From Holothuria scabra (lineage: Eukaryota > Echinodermata > Holothuroidea > Aspidochirotida > Holothuriidae): DNA of 64,000 nucleotides. The position numbers and the translations under genes were made by a program. Shown here in pieces: positions 24,461 through 37,759 of the stretch. Within the stretch, counting starts at the first letter, position 1. Each line of letters begins with the position of its first letter. The stretch spans positions 29,347,986-29,411,985 of the forward strand of contig CM074196.1 of NCBI GenBank assembly GCA_037179385.1. The letters run 5' to 3'. The notes beneath the pieces are model-generated. The model saw only the letters and a list, made by a program, of their open reading frames with translations. It was not told the DNA's origin and did no database searches.

Positions 24461-25187
24461 AATTTTCAATTGTGCTTTGAGAATTTGCTCTGAAAATTTG
24501 CCATAAATAGTTGCCAGGGGTACACCATATGTTTTTTCATTTGAGTTTGAATCGAAAATTTCCCCTTATGAGGCATAACTAGTGAACGTTTTAGTGTTCA
24601 GATGGTATCTTGTTGGCAAAATAAGCTGTCCAGTCAGCTTACATTACTTTCGGCAGAGATCTGTGCCTTTAATGCTGATCAAATTAAAACTGAAATTAAT
24701 TGCATGTCACTTGGAATTAGCATGTATGACAATGGGACTTCTTATCCCTGAAAACAGAGCCGGTCTTTTTGGCAAAATGCGTCAGGAAAGCTTTCGGATT
24801 CAGACGTCTACATGCCGGCTTCTCATTCTTCAAATTCTCACTCTTCAAATTAAACCCATTTGTGCAGAGCTGTTTGCACCCTTGGAGGCGAAGATTATCA
24901 TATGCCCGTTACGAATTGAGCCTGCACTGAGGAGGCGGGGAAAGCTATCCCATATCGGGCATGTAATATTTTACGCCAGGCCTGTAACCAAACAAGGTAC
25001 CGGAGGGGGGGGGGGGGCGAATACCTTTCCGCAGGTGAAATATTTTCGGCAGGGGGGGGGGGTGGGTAAATGTATACAAATGCATTAAATCAATGGAAAA
25101 CTTCAAAGTATCTAGGGGCTTAAAAATTTCAGGGATTCGCCCTGCGCCTCCCTCCCCAGAGGAACCTGTTTTACGTTCTCTCGTGCT

Positions 25188-25826
25188 TTGCGCTTGCGTC
25201 GAAGTTACGTATTTTTAGTTGCGGTGCCTGCCTTGCAGGCAACCGCAACTAATGCAGTTACTATCGAGATGTCAATTTCTGACTTTTTCGGCACTTTATT
25301 TCTATCTCCTTCTAGATGCTTTGTGGTATCGAAATACGGTTTAGTGCAATTTGTAGGGATGGTACTTTCCTTTCGTGTTTTTAAGTTTTGGTGGAAATAT
25401 GATTTTCGTGGGAGTGTAAAATTGGGGGTTTTTTCACGTAAAATTTGCAAACGTGTTCTATTTTTAGTAACAATCTTGCGGAAAACCAGGTCCGTGTGTA
25501 CTCTGGGGAATAATATGTTGTTTAATTTAACACGGCGCCATCATTTTGGTTGTTTTTTTAATTCATCGAGGTGTTACGTGAATTTGGAGTATTTATATGA
25601 GGATTTCTTTGTAAAGATTTATTCTTTTCAAGTGACATGGTCGGGGTTGCTGTGGAGTAAAAAGTTTGATAGTTTAGAGGAGTTTTGTTCACTGTTTTTT
25701 CATAAAGTAAGTTTCTGTTGGAGGGAAACATTGTTATTGGTAGGTAAATATTATTTGTATAAGATGGCGAGTATTAATATTTGTGTTATATCAAGGTGTC
25801 TGGTTATGGTAAATTTGTTATTTTAA
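25188..25826 (+). other. Unrecognised open frame, 212 codons
   Basis: A continuous frame in a G+T-rich stretch. The translation is rich in Phe, Val, Leu and Arg and matches no family I know. Three shorter frames follow on the same strand (25840-26058 beginning MPKKGRSKIFFVERKGWQQ after a short leader, 26481-26783 and 27060-27386). Together they could be a decayed multi-ORF element, or chance frames favoured by the strand composition. A hairpin (AGTTGCGG..CCGCAACT) lies at 25217-25250, inside the first codons. Confidence 0.25.
25217..25250. repeat. GC-rich hairpin
   Basis: AGTTGCGGTGCCTGC faces GCAGGCAACCGCAACT around CTT, with a one-base bulge. It stands out in an AT-rich region. Confidence 0.8.
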
Positions 25827-27389
25827 AGTTTAAAACTATGTGGAGAATATAACAATGCCCAAGAAGGGCCGTTCAAAGATTTTTTTTGTAGAAAGGAAAG
25901 GTTGGCAACAAAGAAAAAGAAAGTATGGGGGTGAATTTCAAGATAAAAGTTATGAAGGGGAGAAAAATGATGATGTCAGAGTTGGGATCAAACAAAAAAA
26001 GGCTCTAGTGGATATGAAAATAGTCAGAGGTGTGATGATGGGGACAGTAGGGAACTAGACGATCGTAATGTATTATTTACACGTTCCGAAAGATCTACAT
26101 GTACATTTTATTTTTTCGTTGTTGTGGGTGGTAATTGTTTTTTTCGGTGTTTGGCATTATTGGTTACAGGGAAGATGATGATCTTTATTTAACACAAGTC
26201 ATTGTAAGTTCATTATGTACCCCTCCACATATTTACACCACGAGTTGCCATTGCTCAGAAGCTCCACTAAAGAAGAATGCTTAAAAACCAGATTCAGGGG
26301 GAATGTTCTTGGGGATATTTATACATTTAGGGAGAAGTGCACATCATAAGATGAAGAAGTGTTAACATGAACAAATAGTTTAATGTAAAGAGTAGTCACG
26401 GTAGGGTTTTAACATGTTCATTCATATCTTGTTTTATATTTGTATGTGATGAGAGCAACCATTTTTTATTACGCTGGGCGGTGATCTGTTTGAGATATTG
26501 GGAAGAGGTCTGCATGAATGAAGGTTTTGCACAATCATTCAGGGACTGCTTTGGGTCTTCTGTTGGGGGAGAAGCCCTTGAAAACCAACTGATTTGGTCT
26601 TTTTTAATTGCCATGGATGGTTCATCTCTTGTCAAAAATGTGTTGATTTTGAAATGGTTATTTAAAATTTTGAGGGGGCCATGTAAGTTTGGCTTTCCTT
26701 TTTTACTTGAGGAAGCAAAGACATCCCTTGCCTTCTCCGGGATTTACGTCACTGTAAAACAATTACAAATGATTGCCTTATAATTTTTTATATTTATGTT
26801 AAACGAACGTAAACATTAAATTTGTACCGTTTGTAGAGGGTTTAGATTGTTGGCTTACACAACGAAGTTTTGAACAGGTACAAGAAAATTCCCAATTGTA
26901 AATTTTTAGCCAGGGGTTCATTTCGTAAATTGTAAAGTAGCAAGACACTTATTAATAAGCTAGTCATGCTCTTTTTGTTATGTCACTGGCTGTGGTGTTA
27001 CGTTTTACGTTAGCGAAACGTTTATTTTTCATGAAGTCCGTTTCATCTTTGAAAGTGATTTGTTGAGCTATTGCATATGGGTGGTTGGAATGATGAAATT
27101 TGTCTTTACGGAGTTTTTTACTGGACAGTGCAGTCTTATTCATAGACCTGGCTTTCTTATTGCTTTTACATATTTTAGGTTATCGCTTGATCAGTTGCGA
27201 GTCGTGGCCATACATAAACTTGCTATATTATTATTTTTATTAGAAAAAGAAATGCATGGAAATTATTTAAACAATTTTTATGCAATGGCAACAGTTTTGT
27301 TCCGTAGTAAGAAGTCACTGTCAGAAAGGCGACAAGAAGTTCTTGATATAGAGTGTAGGAAGAAGCGAAACTGTTTAATGATGTGATGA

Positions 27390-29360
27390 CAGACGAATCG
27401 CCGCTAATAGTTATAAACTAGGGACATCGATATTTTTGGTATTCGGGTTTCATGAAGGGACGCATAGATGTTGCAATTTATCTTTTATGATTTGAAAGTG
27501 ATTGATTCGGTTCTCTGATTTGCGGAGGTCAACGTCGTTCAAGTGTCTATACATTACTAAACTAAGAAGTTACCGGCGAAGGGTTAGTAGTGACGTATGT
27601 GTGCGGGATTAATATAAATTGGAGAAACAGTGACAATAGGCCTAAGGCTAGAGTGAAATATCATCATATTAACATTTATGTTGAGGGAATGTAGGTGTAG
27701 GTAACGCTGACAAAGGAATTTTTACTTTGCTGTTTTATATTTTTTTTTAATTTTATTTCATCATTTGTAAAGATTATGGTAAATCTGAGATATCGACATT
27801 TCTTTTGATTCCCGTTAACTTGTTATTACATGTTACTTACAAAAAATTTTTATTAGGAAAGCTGAGAGTAAACTTGGTGCGGAGCGTACAAAACTTTTTA
27901 AAAACCGTTAATCTTTAAAAAGTCTTTATGTTCAACATTGGAATTTTTTTCCCCTTTTGTTCATTAACATAAATCCATATTCAACCAAGTGACTACAACG
28001 TTACTGTCATGTATATACAGACTCATTGTCGTTTCCAACATTACGTCATAACAGTGTACTCCACCTGTATTCACTAAACAGCTAAACAAATGGCATGTTT
28101 TTCCTTATTAACTGCACTACTTAAAATACAATTTTGACTAACGTCTGTTTGGTCGAATGGTCTGTCTTGAGCCTGTGGCGCTTTACCATCTTTTATCAGA
28201 AACCCTCATGCTGTACAAGGAGTTACTAAGGAGCCGGGACATTAGGGATACCTTATATTGAATGCACAAGAAACAGCTTGTAAATGACGTTTGAAATGTT
28301 ATCTGATGTGACATTTTGCTCTTTCTACAGTTCTAAATCAACTGCTGTATCATCTTTTCCTGATTTTCTGTCAACTATGAGTTGAAAATGAGCAAACCTC
28401 ATTATACCGGCAATCGAGTATTTCTTTGGTGTGTTTCACGTTCCACCTCAGCCACATTTCTAAAGTGAATGAACAATGTTCCTGGGTTACAAGTGTGGAA
28501 CTTAACTTAGCTGCTATTGGGCAAAACACAATACAAGTATTTTGGAATGGTATTTTTGTCCCCCTAAAATATAAAATCACCTTTAAAGTACAAGACGACT
28601 TGGTATGTCGGCACCGCAACTCGTCTAGACGTTCGTCTTGTTATAAATGAGAGACCACAATGGACAAAATCTTAGTTATGGGGGCCTTTCTGTGGTTAAC
28701 GAGATATCCCTGCTTAAAGTATGGTCCACCAAAGTAAATAGTTACGAACCGACACTATACCCCCTCAGTCATATGATAGAAGAGGCCCAAGAAAACTGAG
28801 TATGCTCCTCATGTAGCCAGGGAACCGTCTCCAGTCCGTGATTTTGTTCCGGGGATGACATCATTCATAAATTATTTGGTTCGAAAAGAAGTTGGTCAAA
28901 TACGGCCGGTTTATCTCTGCTGTCGCCTTGTTACCTTCTTTGAACCGTATGTAGCACGACAAAGATAAGGTTTCCTTGTCAATTTTCTTTCGCATACTTC
29001 GCTGGATAGACATCATCAAATGGGATATAACTCACAAGATTTACGAGCAACAATAAGTTTTTTTGTTGTTAATATTTTGCTTCCATCAAAAGAAAATCCT
29101 TTCAACTCGCTCGAAAAAGCTAATCCCTCTGTCATATCGATTATTTAGCCTCACACTAGGTATGGGGACCGACCTTTGGCAAGAGTTCAGGCAAGTTATC
29201 AAAATCTTTAAAAGAAGACAAAAAATCGCTCAGCCACAACATGAAGGACAACTGGCCACAGATCAACCCAAAATTAAAGAGGTGAAATCAGGGAATCATT
29301 TTGATACGTTATTCTCACATGCCCTGTAAATTCAGATCTGTACCTTTTTTATGTATATAA
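27390..29360. other. No gene recognised
   Basis: AT-rich DNA. The word GTGCGGAGCGTACAA near 27878 is the end of the conserved core found in the elements at 35.07, 41.73 and 43.50 kb, so a relic of that family is present. Confidence 0.4.
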
Positions 29361-29366
29361 CTGCAG

Positions 29367-32112
29367 TTGAGAAAACGCAGCCGAAAGTTAAAAATGTCGA
29401 GTCTCTTCAACATCAGTTTGGCTTCCTTTTCAAGCCACCGCTGTTCAAAACCGGATGGTGGTGGCACTACTAAGCTTATGGATTTGGTATATTCTAACGC
29501 ATTCGAAATTCTCCACACCCTTCCTACCAGAGTCCCTGAAAATTCAACTACTCTTCTTGATATCATGTTAACCAATATTAATCAACCATGTATCCCTGGA
29601 ATTCTGGTGGACGATATTTCTGATCATTTTCCCGTTTTCACTATTATTGATTCATCTTGCCAGCGAAAAATAAGGAATACTGAATCATACTGCAGAAAGT
29701 TTACTCAACGTTACATTTCATATTTTTATGATGTAATTAATTCAAACGAGAATTGGCAAAATGTGTATCTTGAAAACCATGTTGAGGATGCCTTTTGTAA
29801 GTTTGTTTCTATCTTTCTTCGGCACTTTGATAACTGCTTCCCAAATTCTCCCAATCGTATAAGAATGATTTTACTATAACAGTACAAGCCAGTTTTGGAT
29901 GTGTGGCAACAGGCATTGCAAACTCTTGCAAAACTAAGCATAAGCTATACAAGAAGTATGTTAAAAAACGAACTATTGAGAGTTTTGCTGCTTACAAAGT
30001 TTTCCGCAATCGCTTAACCTCTGTTATTAGAGTTGCAAAGAGATTTTATTACAATGAAATGTTTGATAATTGTAAAAATGACATTAAGAAAACATGGTCT
30101 TCCATTAACTCAATCATGCATGACAAGTACAAGGATAAGCCAATTGAGTAAATAAGTCACAATGGTGCCACTATCCGTGACTCCCTTGGTGTTGGTAATG
30201 CGTTTAACGATTTCTTTACTTCTGTTGATTCAAGAATTCAAAGCAGTATTCCTGAGGTTTGCACTACCTCCTTTGGCCATTATCTCAGCTCTCCAAATCC
30301 AAGCTCTATGTACCAGGCTTGAAACAACCAACCATGACGAAGTTCTCCGGGTTATCTTTAGTCTTAAAAACTCGGCTGCAGGTCCTGATGAAATACCGTC
30401 AAAAGTGGTAAAAGCCGTTGCTCCGCTGATAAGTGATCCTTTAGTACATGCGTTTAATCTATCGCTTCAGCAGGGTATTGTTCCCAAAGCTCTGAAAATT
30501 GCCCGTATTATTCCTGTATTTAAGAACGGAAAATGGAACGCTCTAAGTAATTATAGGCCTATATCTGTACTACCATGTATTTCCAAAATTATTGCGAAGT
30601 TACCGTTTCATAGATTGTATCATTTTTTAGTTAAGTTTGACATGTTGTATGATTTCCAGTTTGGTTTCCTTCCAGGGCGCTCAACTACACATGCTCTGTT
30701 ACATTTCACCGATTTGTTGACCAATGCTTTTGAAAAGAAACTTTTTGTTTCTGGAACTTTTCTAGACCTCTCCAAGGCATTTGATTCATTGTCTACATCA
30801 TAAAACACTTCTAAGTAAATTATCCCTCTACGGCGTCCGAAGTGTCATACTCAATTGGTTTGGGAACTATTTATGTGATAGAAAACAATTCGTAGTCCTT
30901 CGTAATGTACATTCAAATTACCTACATATTAATTGTGGTGTCCTCAAGGGCTCCATTCTTGGGCCTCTTGTCTTTATTATCTACATTAATGATCCATGTA
31001 AGTCCAGTGACAAGTTAAATTTTATATTGTACGCCGATGATAATATTTTCTGTTCGTATGAAGATTCTAAGACTTTAATGGGTATTGTTAGCAATGAATT
31101 ATTCAAAGTACGTATATGGTTCTGTGCAAATAAGTTGTTACTGAATGTAAACAAAACTGCATCGATTCTCTTCAGTACTCTTAATAGGCTGCCAGACCCT
31201 TCCATCCGTAGCATTGATTTCTGTGGCACTGAGGCCCCCGTCTGTAACTCGGCTAAGATTCTCGGTGTCTTCATTGACAATCACCTCACCTGGAGTGATC
31301 ACATGCAGGTCATTTCTAAAATCGTCTCAAAGAACGTTGGAATCATAGCTCGGCTACGCCATTATCTTCCTCGTAAAATCCTGCTTACTCTGTATAATAG
31401 TCTGATTCATCCACATCTATCCTATTGTGCTCTACTTTGGGGTGGCACGTATTGCTCCAGGATTTACCCCCTCTAAGTTCTTCAGAAAAAAGCTCCCCGT
31501 CTTGTAGCTAACTATCATCCGTCTCAAACTTCATGTGAATTGTTTACAAAATTCAACATTCTCCATGTCTACGATATTCATTGCCATCAAATTGGTATTT
31601 TTATGTACTCCTGGTGTAACAATATTCAAATCCATGTTTCACTTTCGACATGAGACACACACACACTTTACACGCTCCATGAATTCTCTTTCTACTCCCT
31701 CATTTAGGCTAATATCTTCGCAGCAAGCAATTCGTTTTACTGGATCCAACCTTTGGAACTCCCTCTCACATAAAATTCAACGGTGTCACGTATTTAAGAA
31801 ATCCCTAAAACTTTTTCTGATTAGTAAACGTAGCTGACTCTTCTTCCCAGTCTCCTTCTTCCTAGTTTACTCTCTCTGATTTTGTTTTTCTGTTTTCTCT
31901 TCCCTTTTGTTTACTTTGTTTTGTTTTTGTTTTTGTTTTTTTTTTAACGGAGGACTCTTTTACAAGCTCTATGGAGCTTTTCTGAGTTTCCTCCTGAGTT
32001 TCTCTTTTGTTTGATTCGTTGTTTTATTTATTTATTTATTTTGAATTGTGTTGTAACTCCAGAGAATGACTCAAATAAATGTTGTCGAAATGCAAATGTA
32101 AAATGTAAAAAG
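29367..32112 (+). pseudogene. Decayed non-LTR retrotransposon (jockey/CR1-like), 5'-truncated
   Basis: The order is the end of an apurinic-type endonuclease domain (LLDIMLTN, then SDHFPVF, about 29540-29640), a linker, then reverse transcriptase: AAGPDEIPSKV (about 30376), NYRPISVLP (about 30548), FGFLPGRST (about 30661), LDLSKAFDS (about 30765), KGSILGPLVF (about 30946) and catalytic YADD (about 31030), followed by thumb motifs KILGVFID and LSYC. The C-terminal region with WNSLSHKI ends near 31837. At least four frame changes and in-frame stops separate the pieces, so no intact protein is made. The 3' end carries AATAAA and a short AAATGTAAA-type tail near 32100, as CR1/jockey-type elements often do. 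Exact clade is uncertain. Confidence 0.9.
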
Positions 32113-32114
32113 AA

Positions 32115-34200
32115 AGTTTTAAATCGTATTTTAAGTCTAAGGTGGCGTCAGGAGGGGGGGGGGGCTACCCAAGTGGAAACAATAATTCGAACGAGTGGAA
32201 ACACCATTTTAAAAGGAATATGAATTTAAAGGTTTTATAGCAGAAATTTTGAATTTCCTGGAGGATAATGGGGAAAATTGAGACTAGATTTTGGCTTCTT
32301 AAATTGAAGAACCTATGTGCAAAGCAAGCATATATTGTCGAGCGACTGAGGATTTGTGTATTTACCTATGTTGGCGGTATCCTACGGATAAAGGCCCGAT
32401 AATATCGGAAAATGTCTCGATAGGATAGGAGCCTTCCCTCAAAGACTCTATACATGCACGGACTTCCTATACATGGACAGAGCATACTGCACGGTACATT
32501 GTCGCTATCATACATGTGAGTATAGGCGTAGCAAGATGAATGGATGTCTTCCATGATTTTGTGTGTGAAAGTTAAGACTTGCTAAAGAAGATCAAATCAA
32601 CAGATTTTGCAAGGAAGTTGAAATATTTTCGAAATAATACAAGGTCAAAATCACCACACGTATTGCAGAAATATGATATATTTTCTCACTCAAATTAAAC
32701 TTTTTGTATAAAAAAATACAGGGTTGTCGTCAAATCATACAAATTATAGCTTCAAGGTGGTCATCTTGGCGCACATTTTTTTGTCCCAGTCGGTGGTGAC
32801 AATCTACGGGTACGACGTACGCGTTACATGCTCTGTCCATGATGTAGGAAGTCTGTGGCTCTATGGCCCTGTGTCCCTTTGCTAATCTGATTCAATTGGT
32901 CTACTTATTTATCAGGGAACGTCTTGAAGATATTTGGATGCTTCGTTCTAGGCTTACAGGCCTGATCCTTTCACCCTAAACTGCAATTTTTGTAGTCGTC
33001 CACACATTAGCGGCTCGCCATAGGGGCACGGGTTGTCCCCTCCCCAACATTTTCAAAGCATGGTCTTCAATTTTCCAAAAATATCGTTATTCGATATGAA
33101 TGAATAAAGAGTAGCCTTTCCCTTAACCTGGGCAAACTATCGCAGCCTTCTATCCCATACAAATGTCATATTCGTTCATATCCGTGTAATTGTCAAGGCT
33201 ATAGTTCGTAATTGTACTATAGCATTTGATTACCGAGAAACATACTTTACAGTATATTTAAGGGATTAAGCCAAAATGTTGAAGCTACTCAAAATTGAAC
33301 ACGTGATTGACGATTTGAGAGAGGGCATTTAAAAGTGATCCGAAGTGTTTGGGGGCATTTTATCAATAGGGAGCCTGGTTCTATTTAAAATCCCGAGGCA
33401 ATATGCCTCGGGATTCCTGGAAGTCAAAGTAAGGTCGGTTTTTCATCCAAGAGCAATCTATCGGATTGTCCCATCTGAACTGGTCTTTAAAAAAACCAAA
33501 TTTTATCCAAATTGTTGAGTTGGTTGCCACCCGACGTGAAGTTGTAATTCATTTGTGATCGCTTAGCGTCGTAAAACAACTGCCCTTCAAGGCCTGATTA
33601 AAAACTTTACTCCACTGAACAATCCAATTTTCAGTCCTTTTGATTAGTAGGATTGAGAACTCAGTGCCTGACGTGGTTCCGCCGCGTCGGTTTTGACCGA
33701 CTGAAAGCCAAGATCTTAGTTAATAAACGGCTGATAATGCCCCACCTCCCAGAGCACGCGGCCGAACACACTTGAGAACCACTGACTTCTTGTTTACTCA
33801 GGGTGCACGAAGGAATCCGTGATTGTCTAGTTTGATTCTATTAAGTTATTTTGACTTTTGGCTCAGAAATTACGGGTAGTTACTTGTCAGATCAGGGAGG
33901 TGTGGTCAGATACGAACACGTGAAATACTTTAATTATAGCCTGGGTGGAAATCAGTGGTGGACGTTTGAAAGGCAAGTTCTATCCCTTTATCATGGACCA
34001 CAGTGCACTGAATTATTTGAGCTTCGCTTACTTTTTAAACTCACTACCTCAATAAGGTGAAAAGAGATAAGCCTGTAATTCAGGGGAGCTCAAGAAATCA
34101 ATGAACCATTCACTTGGCTTAAAGTTTTTGCAAATAACGTCAAAAACAGAATCAGTACACGTGTTTATATCGAAGGTATCCTCGTGAATTGTGCTTTCTA
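32115..34200. other. No gene recognised
   Basis: A G-run lies at 32153-32163 and a perfect 12-bp-arm palindrome (AATCCCGAGGCA..TGCCTCGGGATT) at 33389-33415. The short frames lack motifs. Confidence 0.45.
33389..33415. repeat. Perfect 12-bp palindrome
   Basis: AATCCCGAGGCA and TGCCTCGGGATT around ATA. Isolated, with no associated frame. Confidence 0.85.
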
Positions 34201-34222
34201 CTGACCATCACACAGTCAGTAA

Positions 34223-34480
34223 TAGACGAATCCGATTAGCGCTTGTTTTAAGTGACTGTACGCCGCCATTAGTGAGGTCCATCAGCCTAAAACTGTCTTT
34301 ATTTATTGTTTACATGAATTTTAAACCCTTGTACTTACTGAACTTGAAGAATCTAAGATACAAATTAATGTACAACCATCCACGATAGAGGTAAGCAAGG
34401 AAATTGAAAGATTTAAAGGTGATGGACACCAGTTATGGCCGACTGAAATCAGACCATCACTTGCTGTCCGGATTCGTGTA
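34223..34480. mobile_element. MITE family TA-1, copy 3 (reverse orientation)
   Basis: The ends TAGACGAATCCGATTAGCG and CCGGATTCGTGTA are those of the other copies, but the body is inverted relative to the copies at 3601 and 13924. Confidence 0.75.
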
Positions 34481-36227
34481 TAGTTCTCAAACTATCAAAT
34501 TTGTGAAAGACCTAATTCCTTCGCAAAACATCAAAATCCACCCACCCAACCTTTCATTGCTCAAGAGCGTTTCCCCAAACTTGCTTTGAAGTAGCAGCTA
34601 AATTTCAGAATTTTTCTCTTGTTTCTCTTTGTAGTATCCGATATTTTAGATTGGTTAGTTCTGCAGATGAGAATAAACCACGCACCAACACAAATGTGTT
34701 ATTCAGTGTCAGTAAGTCGATAAAAGTTCAAAGTTTACATTTATTTTCTGAGTGTGGTTCAAGTTCAAGTTCGAGGCAGGAAATACCGTGGCCATATTCT
34801 ACAACCACCAGCATACAGTGGCCTATGATTTTTTAGGATCTCAATATTGCATAGACAAGGTAAACCAAGCAAATACTCTTCGTAAATTCTACATTTGAGG
34901 AGAAAAATATTGTCACATGACACCAAAGAGCCAATCAAGAAATAGGACAGTTCACTACCAGTGGCGTAGCCAGGGTGGAATTTGCTTTTGGGGGGGTGGG
35001 TGGTTGGGTTTGGGTGGGGGTAGGTAACAAGTGGAGGGCCTGGTACCTCCGAGGGTCAGGCGCGGCAAGACTATCTAAGCGGAGCGCCACCATCTGTTGG
35101 CGCAGGGCGTACAAGAAAATTTTAGGTTTTACAAACCCTCCAGATGGTTGGAAACGGCACTTCCCACGTGTTTTAAGCTGGATACACCCAGCCTTGAAAT
35201 ACGAATCTCATGTCTGCTACTTCTCAAATAGTGTGAATAAAAAATCAATCTATGAAAAATGATAATACATACACTTTTTAGGGACCAAAAACCTGGGCAT
35301 TTCTGATCTGTGCCATGGCCTGGGGATGATACTAAAGGGAACCGGTATCTCCCTTTCTTGGGAAAAATTGTGAACTTCAGGAGAACGTAGATCGCAAATG
35401 CGGCAATATTTGAATAGATTTCAGCTTCAATAGGAAAACCAAATTTAGTGGTGTCCCCTTCTGCAAGATGGTGCTATCTTTAGATTTTCTAGATGCAAGA
35501 TGGTGCTATGTTTGGCAAAACTTTGACCTGATTATAGGCCTACGTTTTAAGATATTTCTATTTGGGGAGCCTGAAATTTTTCGAAATATTCATTTTTAGT
35601 CTATGTAGAGAATTTATAGGCCCGTATCTGTGGGGGGGGGGGGGGATCGGAGCGTAGTTCGAACGACTTACCCCAACTTGAAGGCGGTCCATTTTTCCAG
35701 CCCTGTGTTTGAAGGGTCAGCTATGAAATATTTTTTATCTTGACATATTGAGGACGAATTTCCGCTCACTTTTTGCAGGAAGATAAAACCTTACAGATTA
35801 CATGTATGATTTTTTTTCTCAAAAAGTGGTGTACTGTGTGGAATTCCTTGGGAAAAGGACTTCGGTTGTGTTCCAAAGTCTTTTAAAGTGCTCCAGATTG
35901 CAGGAGATCTGCAGATTTCAAATTTTTTTCCGGGGAAGCATGCCCCGGACTCTTAGCAACTGCATGCTTGCGGCACGCACCAGCCGCCTCCGTATTTGGA
36001 AAAAGGTCCACATCTTTGAAAAAAGACCCACCCCTCCACATGGGCTGGCTACGGGCCTGGATTTTGCAAGTGAAATACATACCACTAAAGAAACAATTTT
36101 TTCCGGTTTCCAGCGGTGTTTAGATGCAAAATGGTGCAGTATTTGTTCAGTCATCGGTGCATTACCGAGTCGAAATTAAAATACTACGAGTAAATCTCTC
36201 AAAATATTAAAACCGCAAACCAGATGT

Positions 36228-36464
36228 ATGGATCATGCTGGAAACATGAAATGCGGATCTTGTGGACATTTTACAAATCCGCCCGGACGCCAGTGCCAAC
36301 TAGTAAAAAAAGGACTTGTCGCAAAAATCGTTCTACAGTGGCACTTGTCATGGGAAGGAGTGAGGCACGACATAGATGGGAGGGATGGATGGGAAGAATT
36401 ATTCGAAGGCAGTACCTTTCCCTTAAACTGCAAATCCTCTCACCCCAAACTACAATTTTGGTAG
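36228..36464 (+). pseudogene. Coding-like fragment with CxxC..C motif, unrecognised
   Basis: A frame beginning MDHAGNMKCGSCGHFTNP continues through GRQCQLVKKG and VLQWHLSWEGVRHDIDGRDG. Its residue use looks more protein-like than that of neighbouring frames: CGSCGH and a later Cys resemble half of a zinc ribbon. The frame is cut by the TTAA-1 MITE at 36423. It could be a captured gene fragment or a piece of a transposon protein. Confidence 0.3.
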
Positions 36465-36728
36465 GGGTGTACTGAAATTCTCCACTGGCTCAGCTCCTTG
36501 ATTGACAGCTAATTCAAACAATGCAGAGTACCAAATCTTTTATTACACAGCATGAACTGTACTGAGAGTGTTTTCTTTATAAACATTGAGCTTTTCTATA
36601 CTCGACTCAAAGCAATTAACTGAGATTGTCTCTGGATGAGGATGAATTTCAGACAATTGTAGGAGGAGCTTAAGTAAAAAGGTTAGGAGAATTGGTACTG
36701 TTTGGGGTGAGAAAACTGGGCCTTTTAA
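36423..36728. mobile_element. MITE family TTAA-1, copy 2 (reverse orientation)
   Basis: Bounded by TTAA on both sides. The interior CTCTCACCCCAAACTAC and GTTTGGGGTGAGA-type ends and the body match the copies at 4266 and 54726, inverted. Confidence 0.75.
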
Positions 36729-37204
36729 GGCATATTTTGTGCATGATAAAGTATAGGAATGGCCGTGTAAGAATGGTTTCCAGTGTATGATTGCCTTGTT
36801 TTCAGAAAATCAACCAGTCATCCGAAAGGTAGAAAGGGTCTTAACCTAACAAAGTCAAATTCGAGTTTGCCGTGGTAACGTTCGTTTTATCTTCGAAGTG
36901 TAATGCAATAAACGACAGTGCAGATTATATACGGTATCTAATTTAGTGAGAGTAATCATTTTGAAGTTTTTACTTGATTTCATACGTGCACACAAAATGT
37001 GTCTTACACACATTCATGCATGTCACGGTTTTCTTAATTGTAACAGTATTTATTTACTCTTTTTGAAGGAAATACTTCAAAATGTATCTCCGTTCAAACA
37101 TTTTATTTTTTCTCAGTAACTTCATCAGGAGGCAAAAAATCCGGGGGCCTGAAGAAAATCTGGGGGAGAGGGCTAGTCCCCTAGCCCCCGGTGGCTACGC
37201 TACC

Positions 37205-37536
37205 GTCTACCACTATTTCAAGTTGGGGTGACTGGTCTTGTCTTTTAGAGAAATAGCGACATGCCAGCAAAATGCCATGACTTAACATTCCAGTTAAAGA
37301 GAAACATCATTGTTTAAGAAAACAAAAACTGTTCTTCAACCATGTCAATATCCTTTACCGTTCTCAAAATAAACCTTTACATAACTCTTTAATGTTTCTG
37401 GAGCAGGAGAACTTGTCGCCTATATAAAAAATAACGACCTTGAGTGTTGCACATGCATCCGGTTCAAAGGTTCAAAACACTTTATAGCAAATGTTTCCAG
37501 AGATATTAATTTATAGTATTCGAGTTTCTCATTTGA
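37205..37536. other. Right flank of the 2.2-kb element, nothing recognised
   Basis: Begins with the sequence homologous to about 37925-37960. No gene or further repeat is seen. Confidence 0.45.
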
Positions 37537-37736
37537 TTAAGCTTTGAGGACCCTCAAGTTTATTGCTTTTTCTTTTTTCCTTATTTGTTTCGATTTCGTC
37601 GCTGCTTCGCTGGCAGTCCGACACGTTCCACTTCTTGGAAAAAACATCTTCTTTCTATTTTTTGTGAAACTCGGCATTCCGAAAAGGAGCAGTATCCACA
37701 TGGGTGCCACACAGGCTATTAATAACCAAACAAACA
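37537..37736 (-). other. Possible terminal exon: one membrane segment plus basic tail
   Basis: On the minus strand a strong polypyrimidine acceptor (TTTTTTTTAAATCTTTTCAG) ends at about 37737. The open frame that follows encodes FVWLLIACVAPMWILLLFGM (a membrane-length hydrophobic stretch), then FTKNRKK, and a Lys/Arg-rich tail to a TAA stop. It could be the last exon of a membrane protein, but I find no partner exon upstream (higher coordinates). Confidence 0.25.
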
Positions 37737-37759
37737 CTGAAAAGATTTAAAAAAAATCC

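Larger units (their letters stand above)
34959..37204. mobile_element. DNA-type element with GGCGTAGCC ends (about 2.2 kb)
   Basis: CCAGTGGCGTAGCC at the left faces GGCTACGCTACC at the right, each followed inward by G- or C-rich tracts. The left flank (34850-34958) and the DNA right of 37204 align in order with 37830-37960, where no element is present, which supports the boundaries. The inside holds an ACTATCTAAGCGGAGCG core at 35070-35115, a TTAA-1 MITE at 36423-36728 and an unidentified frame at 36228-36464. No transposase is recognisable. Confidence 0.55.

Noticed and set aside
25217..28621. 12-bp inverted match AGTTGCGGTGCC / GGCACCGCAACT as ends of a 3.4-kb transposon
   Set aside because: A 12-bp inverted match is expected by chance many times in 64 kb, and it does not extend further.
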